Positions 1 to 12,000 of a stretch of DNA of 64,000 nucleotides are shown piece after piece. This stretch comes from a virus. Under the pieces are notes generated by a model. That model saw only the letters and a list, made by a program, of their open reading frames with translations, made no database searches and was not told where the DNA came from. Position 1 is the first letter of the stretch. Every line of letters starts with the position of its first letter. The translations under genes and the position numbers were made by a program. The stretch covers positions 54,156-118,155 of the IMG/VR virus record IMGVR_UViG_3300027881_000536; one strand, written 5' to 3'.

Positions 1-3000
1 CCTCTGTTCGATGAGGCTAGTGTGGTGTCTGATGGGACTACTATCAATGACCGACTCTTCCAAAGCATAGGAAGTGTTGCACACGATTACCAATTAGGTA
101 CTCAGTACGCTAGTACTAGAGCCCTAGTTGAGATACCAGTGTTTGGCAACCAGTTCTTCGATGACCCAAGAAATGGTGTATTCCCTGGGCCTGACAACAG
201 CATGAAGATACATTTAGACCCCACACTCACAGCCCATTCTTGGGCACCAAACCCTGTGGGAAGAAGGGCAATGGGAATTTCCCCTGCAGACCGGGATGTA
301 CTAGGTCCTTATCACAAGAGATGGATTGAGAACACTACTAAATCGGCTGTTGTTGTCACCAAGATGGATTGTGCATCTTCTGGTTACAAGATTTACTTTG
401 ATGACCTCAGTAAATCCTTCCCTGCTTTTGAGGAGGCTATCTCATCATTCAGAGACATCACAGGAGTCCAGAAGGCCGGTACTAATGCTGGTGTCGCTGA
501 AGTAGCAAACACTATCATGCATAGACGCATTTACACTCCTGAAGGGGAGTGGGCTATCGTAGAGTCAAACTCTGGTAGTGAGTATGTAACTGTCAACAAT
601 CCTCTTAGCACTGGGACTAGTGAACATTTCTGGAAGAATTTCTCTGAAGGGGGGATAGTTTCCAATATAGTAAGTGGGAGTTATGGGGAACCTCTTAGAG
701 GTGACCCTGCATTAGAGAGTACCGAGAATGAGTTTCGTAGGCCCTACTACTATGACCGGGCTAATGTTCAGACTCAGGGTGGTAATATTGACTATGGTCT
801 TAGGCAATATGTCAGTGCTGTCGAGTTCAAGGAAGGTCCTACTGCCAACCCACACGCTAAGAAGATAGAGAGTGGTGCTGCTACTTTTGAGATTATATCT
901 TGGTCTAGTCCTAATGCTGGCTATATCAGTGACAATCTACCTAGTTTTACGGGCTCTAGTTGGACTGACACTACGATGGAAGCCATCAATCAAGATGATG
1001 AGATACTGTTATTCACCCACCATACAGATGGAGATAAGATTGTAGTATCATCTGGTACCCCAGCAGTTGGTGATATCTACACTCTTAAGCGATTGAAATT
1101 TTCACAGAATAATTTAGGTATAACCACTACCAACTATTTCGATATCCATGATGGTTATGGGGTAGGAGAACAGTCATGGAAGAATACTCTCAACAAGACA
1201 TGGAACAACCCCTATGCTCCGGGTGGATTGAGGCATGGTGATACTGTATGGATGAATATGCACTACACCAATCCCCATGCCATCGAGGGTCTATTCTGTA
1301 AGTCTCGCGGAGTTCTCAACGAGTTCCTAGTTTGGAATGGTTTCAATGGAGGTAGAGGAGAACTAGGGACACAGGCTCGTGATAGCATACCACTCGAGAA
1401 CTTCCTGATAGGTAACACCTGTATGGAGACTGCTCAGAACTTCGTGCAGCATGTGAACAAGACAGTGGAACTTAACTGGTTGGAACTGGGATACTCAGCC
1501 TCAGAAGTTCCTGTGGTAGCATACCTTGACCCATACTTAGCCAAGGAGGGTCACGCACGCGTACTACTCTATGATGTGGCTCATGACAGGGAGTTCATAG
1601 CCTTCCATGACATCCACATGCAAGTTCAGACAGGGCAGGCTACCCCTAAGGTCAACGGATTGGATATTGCTAATGGGTTCTATAGCCAAGATAAACACAG
1701 AAATAACAGTAGTCAAACCAGTGGTGGGGCAGCAATAATAGAACAATCTGACTTCATAGAAGGGGCTTATGCTCACAAGAGTAGTCCTTACATGGAAGTG
1801 ACTACTAGCGGACAGACTCACAATGCCTATGGTATGAATGATGCTACAATATTCTATGGCTCTTCTTTCCTAGGTAGCACTGGTAGGACAGAGAACAGTA
1901 CAGTAAGAACAGAAGACCTAACCTATGGGGTTAATTATACAGAGAAAAGACATCAGTTGGAGACTGCTACTACGAATCGTTCCACCTTCTTTGATACACC
2001 TGATGGCACTAGGGCTATACCGGCTTTCCTTTGCCTCAAAGGAAATCGAGCAAATACACTTGACCTGACCACACATTCAGAATCTAGATTGCAGCACCTC
2101 CCACAATGGAAAGATATGGATTTCGTGAGAAGATTGACACTTGATTTGGGTGAGATAGGGCAGGCTGATGGGGTATCTAATACTGAGTCGGCTGTGCGTG
2201 AGATGGTTAGAAGAGTGAATCAAGCCGCTGCTTTACAGGGTAGAAGTGTTGGTGGCTCTACCCATGACCCTGCTACTTTCTGGGATGATACAGCATTCAA
2301 TGGTGACAAGGGTTCCCATATGGGGTATCTTAGAGCCCATTTCGGTAGGGCTGTAAAGGACTTGGATGGTAATGATGGGTATACCATTGTGATACACAGT
2401 ACAGTACCAGGTGCTTCTGGTAGGAACTTCTGTGCTTGGTTGGACAACAGCAAGGGTCAAGCAGAGTATAGACCTCAGTTTCTAGTTGGTCATGGTGGTA
2501 GATTCCGTAGTTTTTGGGCTATGCCAATGGAAGGAGAGGATGAGAATATGCACCCGGCTCCTATGCCTATCACCAAGAATGGAAGGCCCTTTGCTCCCAT
2601 TACTACATTGAGACAGATGGTTCCACCCGATGATGAGGATGAGGAATTCATCAATAACTTGGCTGATTATGAAGGTACCAATACTAGGAGAAATAGTGAG
2701 ATGGCCACTGGTCGTGGTGCTAATACTGTCTATCAAGAGTCGTTTGAATCACAGGGTGATGCTAATAGAATGGTAGAAGGTCTGAGGACTGGGACTCGTG
2801 CTCGTGCTCGTATCAATTTCGGGGGATTGGTAGCCAGTGGTGTACCAGGTTGGGCACCTGATGCTGGCTCCATGGGTTTTGGTATACTCAACAAAGGAGG
2901 TAGATTTGACAAAATCTACAATGATGATAGTAACACCACTTACTCTACCTATGTGACAACAGATGAACAATCGAAAGATGAAGTTGGTAAGGGGGAGTTA

Positions 3001-6000
3001 TATGGTTTTAGATTCACTGACCACAGAGATAAAGACCATACAATTAGGTTAGTTTACCGTGAGAAGGGTCAATCTTTCGCAAATAACAATACTGTATTAC
3101 CACCAGGTTTAGAGAATGAGATAATTATCTCGTTTGATGATAGAGATATAGGTAAGGGGGGCTTTACTGTAGGTAAGCATATGAAAGGTTCTACCTATCC
3201 TGTTACTATTGACGCAGGAGAAGATAGTGTTGGTGATGATATCACTACTAGTGTGACATGGCGAGGTAATAGTTGGAATGGTATAAAAGCACCATCGGCA
3301 GGTTATCCAGTCTCTACTGCTTCTGTCAGTGGTAGTAATCTATCTATCACATTGAGCAACATATGGTATACAGATGCTTCTACTGCTACTTCTTTGGATT
3401 ATCTTGGGCTACTAGGTTTCCCTGAAGAAGGTCTCTTCATTTACACAGACAATCATTCTAGTTCTCAAACAACCAAAGTCTTCCGCTATACATCTCGTTC
3501 TCATAAGTCTGCTGCTAGTGATGCTAATGGTACTATGTCCACCCACTCTTTCTATGGTGTTACTGGAGGTACTCTTGATACTAGCAATATGAGTGCTGAA
3601 TACGCTACTATCAGCCCTATGCTCAACTGGACTACTATAGTGACGGATGAACTCATCGCTGCTGCCGTAGAATATGCTATGGGTGTCGACCCTAATACTG
3701 CAAGTGAGTTTGACTGTAGTAAGTTGTATGGTCCTGATGGTCGAACTTACAAGGAATGGATGGGTGATGCTGCCACTACTGCTATACAGATTCATACTCT
3801 GAATGATAAGAAGAAAGTCACTCCCTTAGGAGATTTATTTTCAGTATCTAGAGAGATAGATTTAGGACTCTATGCTGGTAATGCTGAGACTTATTTAACT
3901 TCAACCCAAGTTGATGATGGGGTAGTAGTTGATACTGGTTATCTACCTAAAACCTTGTTGAATATCACAAGCAAGTTCAGAGGTGAGAATGCTAATACTG
4001 TAAGTCCTACTTTCATCAAGAGTAATGGTGATTCACTATCTACATCTGATTGGAAGAAGCACTTGAGAGGTGAGAAGTTCACTGCTTATGCGGGAGACCA
4101 CATCACCCCTTGTATTAATAATGTTATAGTGAAAGTCACTAGTGTTTCTGGTACCACCATAACAGTGACTCCTTGGCAGTTGTTAACACCATATGACCCT
4201 GCTATTGCTGCTCTTGATAATTACTTCTCAGAATTGTACACCCTCTATGACCCTAATGGTAAGTGGGCTACATATCAACTAGTACCGGCTGGCAACAATG
4301 ATTCCGGTGGTAAACTAGAACTGGTCAACAAGCACAGTGATTTCTCAATTGCTCAGAATAATCATCTTTCTACTTGGGGGCCTGAGAAAGACCCTAGGGC
4401 TAGAGAATTTGCAGGGCATCGCTTAACAGGGAACACTTACGGGGAGCCACTGACCTATTTCCGTGGGGCTCATGATAGCCCTGACCATAGTGTCCCACTT
4501 TACTTCGGGGGTGGCTTCAGTGGTGTGGTTATGGATATCAATGACGGAACACAGAATGACTATACTGAGTTCTACTCTCACCCCTACGCTTCCGGTCCAA
4601 CAGGGTGTGCTGGACTGCAGAATGTGGGAGAGAACATGGGGGCTCATGCCATACTAGATACTACTGCGATGCTAGCCATGTTCCCTGGCACTCCATTCCT
4701 TAATCAACACAGAGGTGAATCCCAACCCCCATTCACTAATGCCGATGCCCTATTGGCTCCAGATATGAATGTCAAGAGTGGTAGTGGGAGCAATTTAGCA
4801 GGTAATACTACTCAACTGGTGGGGTATGACAATGATTCTGATAAGGCTACTAGGTACAAAGATGATGGTAGTGATGTAGATAACCAAACCACCATCACCC
4901 ACCCTACTCCTATAGTCCTTAGGTTCGCTCACCCTTATGCGAGATATACTGATGCTGCCAGTGGATGTGCTGATGAGGTAGCCTACATTGTGTTTGGTCC
5001 TGGTCAATCTGTACCAAAGAACATACAGATGTATGCCAGTAGTGGTGTGAAAGAGCCTACTGCTCTTAAGACTGTGAGTGCTAAGTTCACACATGTCTAT
5101 CACAATGACCTGGGTGGTATTTCTTTGAGAGGCTCTGGGACTGAGCCTGGTAAGTATCACCCTAATGAGATGAGCAAGGGATGGAAGAATAGTGGGACTT
5201 ATACCGATAGGGCTGGACTCTTCAAGCCATATCTACCCCCTACTATGTCTTGGCAAAGGAGTGCTGAGTATCCCTATGGAGTTCTGAGAAACTGGGAGCC
5301 TGCTTGTGGTACACCAAGTGAGTGGTTGAATACTGAGTTCGACTCTAGTAGTGCTTCACTCATTACCAATCACTGGGCTAGTAGTAAAGCCACTGCATCA
5401 TTGACAATAGCACATCCAATGTTCACACAGACTACTGCTGATGCATTGTATTACCACTGGCATATGGATGGTGGGTACCCTGCTGGTGGTAACTGGATGG
5501 ACAATGCTATCGCTAAGAATCCTACACATCCTACTACTGGAAATAGGTTACCTGATAATCAAGAACACTCTATCAATAGTGAAGACATCACTCTAGGGCT
5601 GAATGCCAGTATGTTCAGAGTAGGTGCTCTAGCCCTCGAAGACTATGACAGGGGACTAACAGAAAATACCACAGGAGATGGGACCACTAGGGATGTCTTC
5701 GTAGTTGATGCCACTAGGGTACAGAACTCAGAGGAACTGGCTACCATCATCTCAGCAGCCATTAACTCCTATCCCGGTGAGGGTAATCTCAAAGCCATGG
5801 GCGGGACATTCCTCCCTTCCTTCCAAGATGCCATAAGACAGGATAGGTATGCTTGGATTAATGTCGGGATGGTGAAAGATAGTGGTTATTCCAATGGCAC
5901 TACTCTGACTACGGATGAGAGGTTACCGAAATATCTTCCAGAGAAGGGATGGTTGAGGGTCAGTAAAACAGGTACTGGTGTGTTCTATGGTAGATACACT

Positions 6001-9000
6001 GCCCATGATGATGATGCTAGTGGTGAGGGTACATTCACCATAGGTACTAACTGGCGTAGTGGTGGTGCTAGACTAGAGAGTCCTACGATTGGGAGTGGGA
6101 CTACTGCAGGTAACCATGACGCTGCTGCTATTGATGACTCTTGGACAATCTATGTATGGTCAAAGACAGGTAATCTGAGGTGGAGTAACGGTGCACCTGA
6201 AGCATTGCATACTGCAGACGCTTCTACAAGTAACTGGGATACTAATGTGTTCCATCATCTCGCTGCTACTCAAGTCCACTTCAATGGCTTCGTAGATGCT
6301 ATAGACAGGACCAGACCAGTGGGTGCTGTAGGATGGCATGGTGAGAGATACTCCTATCTGAATAGTCTCAAGGTAGCCAAGACTACTACTGGTCATGGTA
6401 TTAGTGCTGGTCTAGGGGCATGGCATCCTCTACTAGGCTTCAATCCATATGGGAGTGCTATGGGAGTCCACGCTCTCAATGGTGCTACTGCTGCTTATGC
6501 ACAAGCCGGGGCTACCGCCTCATTCACTCAAGACTCGACTGGTCTGAATAGTGGGCTACACCCTAGACACTATGTTGTGGTATCTAATGAAGCGGAGTTA
6601 CCTATCATAGCGAAAGCAGACAGAGATGGTCTACTACTTTGTGGAGATATGCTAGACAAGAGATGGGCTGCTAGTAGCAAGACTGGTGGTACAGTCATAG
6701 CCTCTCATAATGCTAGGCACAACAATGACAGGTTCGCTGCTTATGCTCATGGGGGCCCTCATGTGGATGCACAATTTGCTAAGGATTTTGCTGCCCCTTC
6801 TAGTAGTAATGGTGAGTGGGCAGCCAACATTCCAACCGCTGGTGAGTTGTACCCAATGGAATCTTGTCTATTCCCTACCGGGGACCTGTTCTACGATAGG
6901 CTAGAAAACCCAGGAGTGGCACACTACCCACAGGAAGACCCCATCAATCACAATGACATAGGCTCTAACACTTTAGCAGCACAATCTGCTGTGTTAGCAG
7001 CACCTTATTCCTTTTGGAAGGGTAAGAGTGCTGCTCGAAACTTCTTCACTAATCATGTGGTTTGGAAGAGGATGGACGGTGGTAATCTATGTATGCCTGC
7101 CTCTAATGCTAGAGGATTAGGTGCTGTCCCTTGGGTGTGGCGTAAGGTAGGTAATTCCTATGTGAAGTTCGGGGAGACTATCTATGGTAACACTCGTTTC
7201 TCGTTCGAGACTACCAATGCTGCAGTGTTCCCTACTGTACAGGCTCAGGAGTTAGCCCACCCTCAGTTAGCAGAGAAATACCCAGTGGAGATAGGGGCCG
7301 CTTTGTCTATACCCAACGAGGAGATACAATTTGAGGCTATCACAGTGGTCGATGACTCAGGTCAGGAGCACAAGATAGAGGGTGGCTCACCTCTAGGTAC
7401 TGTGATTAGAGACTTTTCAAGAGTAGGGGGGAGAGATATCCAAGGTCCTGCTTTATCAGGCTCTGGTAATGAGCCAAATCTATCTATTAATCTACCAGAC
7501 CCTAATACCATTCCTGGTAACATTCTAGTGAGAAGTGGTTTCGATAAGGTGCAGGCTTACCAACATGAGACCATGGGGGCTGGTGGACTTCAAAGACCTG
7601 ACCTACCTGACGCTGTAGTGAGCAGCAACTTCGACTCAACTAATGAGAATCCATCAACCAACCCATTTTGGGAGAACGAGGGATGGGAAAGAGTAGACAA
7701 TAGTGAGACCAGCGAGGTGGGTACAGGTTTCCCTTACAGTAAGAGTGGGAGCATGGATGATAAGGCCCCTCTACAGACCTCCTATGAGCCACATGATAGG
7801 GCACTCTACTTCCATCTAACCAAGATGGGTTGGGGGTACACTGAGAGAGAACCCCTAGGTATAGTCAGTGCTACTACTAACGGAGTCACCACTAACACCA
7901 TGACTCATAATCCACTGACATTCGTGAGTGTGAGTGGCTCAGTTTTAACTGCTAGTGGGACTATCACTGCACCCATTTGGCAAGCCGAGCAGACTCCTGA
8001 TGGCAGGTCATTCCTTACTGTCAATGGTCATGTGGTATCATTCACAGGGGTCAGTGGCTCGACATTTACTGGCTGTAAGTTCACTCCAGGCTTCACAGCC
8101 ACTAACGGGAATATGATGAAGCCCTCGTTTTATGTTCCTGCTGGGAGCACTCGCCACTTCGCTGCTAGGAGGCTCAGAGACCATGCTGAGGTCAGTGGAG
8201 AAAGCCCAGACAAGGCACCGATTGATTGGGTGGGCGTTGATGTCGATGCTAGCCCAGCAACTGCCATTAGAGATGACCGTCTGACACCAATGCCCATACC
8301 TCGAATGGGACACCACTATGTAACGCCTACTATGGCTGTGATGCCTGGGCATTTATCTCACCCTCTCTATCAGAGAGTCTACAACCTCAATAGGGCTTAC
8401 CAAGGTGCTACTACTAGCATAGAGCAAGCACAAGGGTACACTTCAGTGGAGAACAGCCTCATAGGTCTAGACAATGGTAGTCTATTGGAGGAAGAAGGTG
8501 TAGGGGTCAACGCCCTGATGTGGTTCTCATCCCCTTCAAGCCCTCACCCCCCATCTGATATCCATGGTGGGGCATTCACTCTGATGGTAGAGACCAAGGT
8601 GAGATATGATGGCTATGGTATACTAGCCTTCGATGCTGAGAATAATAGTGGTGACCATAGGCTCAAACTAGAGGCTGGTACAAACTACAGTACTCATTGG
8701 AACTTCCCAGACCCACTAGAGACTGGGGCATACCAAATTATTATTCAGCCTAACCTATTTGCTCAACAACTCATGGGGTTCAGTACTAACTATGACTTTG
8801 GTGCTGATAGTAGTACTCAGTACCCCCTTCTCACTGACCAACAGGTGGCCACAGTCATAGCCTTACAGTGGAACGGTACCACCTATGATTTCGTATTGGC
8901 TGAGGCTCTCAAGGCTGATGTCAGAGGCTGTGAGGTCTATCTGAATGAGGTGATTTTGGACATAGACCCATCACCTAATCAGCAATTTACTAGCCTCCCG

Positions 9001-12000
9001 ACATTAGCACTTTATAATCCACTAGGAGTGAATGAATCTACCTCGCCTGCTTGGAGTCGCAAGAGTCTACCTTACTATCCTGGTATGTTCCAACTTGCTA
9101 GTCCAGGCTATACTCTCACTGTGCCTTGGTGGTCACCAGCATATACCACTGCTAGTGGGACACTTACCAATGGCGTGTTTGCAGGAGTCAATACTGATAC
9201 CCAAGGCAATTCATATAATTGGAGAAACACTGAACAGTATCATCCTAATCACTACTATCACTTTTCTCGAACTGGTTACGGTTCCGTAGGCGCTCAGTCA
9301 GTCATGACTGGCTATCCTACCCATTATCTGAACCCGTATCTACATTCTTATGAGTCACTCAATCCTAGTTGTGTAATCAAGTATGCTGATGATGGTAATG
9401 ACCAAATATTGGTAGACAATAATAATTTATTCCCAGAAGTTTCGTTTGTTTACGATGATTGTATGTTGACTGTTATTGACCCAGATGGAGGTACATATGA
9501 AGCCAACTATGGTTATCGTGGGCAGGCTAGTGGTGAAGAAAATGCTACCACGAACAGATTCTATCAAGTGAATGGTTCAACACAATTCTGGGCCGCTTGT
9601 ATTGAAGGTAGGAGGTTGACCCTTACTGGTACTACTAGGAAGCCAGGGGAAGTCTATACTGACAAACTATCCAGTGTTGCTGCTCATCATATACAGGACC
9701 TAAGAGCAGGTACTGGTGATACTGGCACTAGTCATCTACCCGACGCCTATCTATCCATGTGGCATTACAATCTTGGTAGACCCATGACATATTACTCTGA
9801 TAATAGGGCAAGCGCAACTGCTGCTGCTGTAGATAAGAAGCCCTACAACCATCTACCTGAGCACTATGAAACTGTACACTATCATGACTTTGGTTATGTT
9901 GCTAGTGATGGTCCCTTTGACTTTAGGGGATATGGTTGGGATGATGATGGGGCTAACATTGTCACTCCTAACTCAATGGGTACTGGGTCAGGAGATTGGT
10001 TCCCTCAAGCCCGCACTGCTAATAGTTTGTACTATCACTATGGCGCATTCTGGCCTGGTGGCTCACGCTTTGGTGCACAGGCTAGTAGGATGGACCTTTG
10101 GGGAACTGCTGGGCCTGGTTGGGGTAGATTCTGGGACTCGGACCACATCATACAAGAGCAAAGTACTGCAACACAGTTCAGATATGACAGTGCTTCTGGT
10201 ATAACTGATAGTATCAGCAGTGTAAATCATAAGAGAAATGCTGCTTTCGGTTTCCGTTTCTGTGTAAGAGGTCCCTTCAATAGACCAAGGGCTGCGCTTT
10301 GGTCTGCCCAAGGGTTCGATGATACCTACGATAATGAGCACGCTGGTTACAGATTCGGACCATATGTACAGAATGATGCAGTTACTGCTGCTATCTATAC
10401 TCCAGCAACTAATGCTAATACTTCTACTGCAGGTACTGAGTCTATAGCCTCTGGTTATTCTGGTATCATTGAGAGGTTGACTAATGCTTCAGCCTTAATC
10501 GGTTCTGATTTGAAAGGGCAGCAAGTCAAGTATAGTCATGGTAGAAGAATGTGTAGACCATTCGGCTGTGCTGTTAGGAATATTGTGAATGACCCTTATG
10601 CTATACGCCACCACCAAGGAGATTATGTGGCGGGAGCAGCCTCTGCTGATACTGATATCACCAATAGGAGAAGAGACTTGGCAACAGCCCTCGCTCACTA
10701 CATGACTGATTGGTGGGGTAATACTACTGGAGAAGATGTGCGTAGGCTTCCAGTAAGAGGGTTTGGTATCAGACCGGCTTGGGACCCGGAAGATGCTTAC
10801 AGGGCTACTGATAGAACTAGAAATGCTCAAGTATTTGCTGCTCCAAGTGGACATGGTAAGGCTCGAGTCACTCTCGATTTATTTGACCCTGCTACTGCTA
10901 AGAGAGTAGGAGATAGAGGAGATGGAAGAGGAGTTAGATGGCCTACGGTATTCAATGAAGATGTACTACAAGAAGTGGACACTATCATGGATGCTACTGG
11001 CTTAGTGCTCTCATCCAATACTGCAGAGCCACCCCTAGGTAATGGCTATACTCGTGCACGCAATGATGACTTACAACTCAATGAAGTGCCAAGAGGGATT
11101 AGTAGGAGACTGGATGTACATGCTGATGATGGTTTGTTGAAACCAGAAGCCATGGCAGGTTCCAATGTAGAGAAGGCTGCTAATGATTTACTACCAGCAA
11201 GTGAAGTTCTGCAGGAACCAATATCCCGTATCGCTCCTCGGATTGGGCTTGACACTCTGACTATAGGAGAAAGTACAGGGGGCATCGCAAATACTCATGT
11301 TGCTCTTGGGACAGAAGCCCATAGCCTACATACAGATAGAGTGGCGGGTCGTAGATATACATTATCTGGGGGGATAAGAACAAACGATGCATACAGTAAA
11401 CCCTTAGCCGACTATGACCTTTCATCCCTCTCCTTTGTGCAGAAAGATGGTCCTAGTGGTAGTTCCAATGTACCTCATTTCGTACAGGTTATGCGACTCA
11501 ATTATACTCATGGTCTATGGCCTTTGGGTGGTAATCTCATTATGGATTTGAGAAACTATACAGAACCTGTGGATGATGAGAATTGGGGTACTCATTTTCA
11601 AGGGAGAAATAACTATTGGAGTGCTAATCCCTATGAAACAACCAGTCACAATGCTGATACTACACGCACTAACAACTCAGATTACTCAATCAAATTCCTA
11701 CTAAGACCTGTAAGAGTATTGGACCATCGACATCTAGAAATATTCCGAGACCGATTCACTAATGCATTGAGTGCTACTGCTGCTGGTCGCTATGGGGTCT
11801 TCACCTATGATACTCCTAATGCTAGGGCTACTACTGGTGGATTTTTCCTTAGAGGTACTAACCCTGCCCCAGATAATCCTCCTTATCCACCAGCATATCA
11901 TTTCTTGAATGACACTGTTGTCGACAACACCATTTCTACAGAAACCAAAGACTACAGATTACCTATCAGTGTTGGCCCTATTATTCCTGGGACTGAGGCC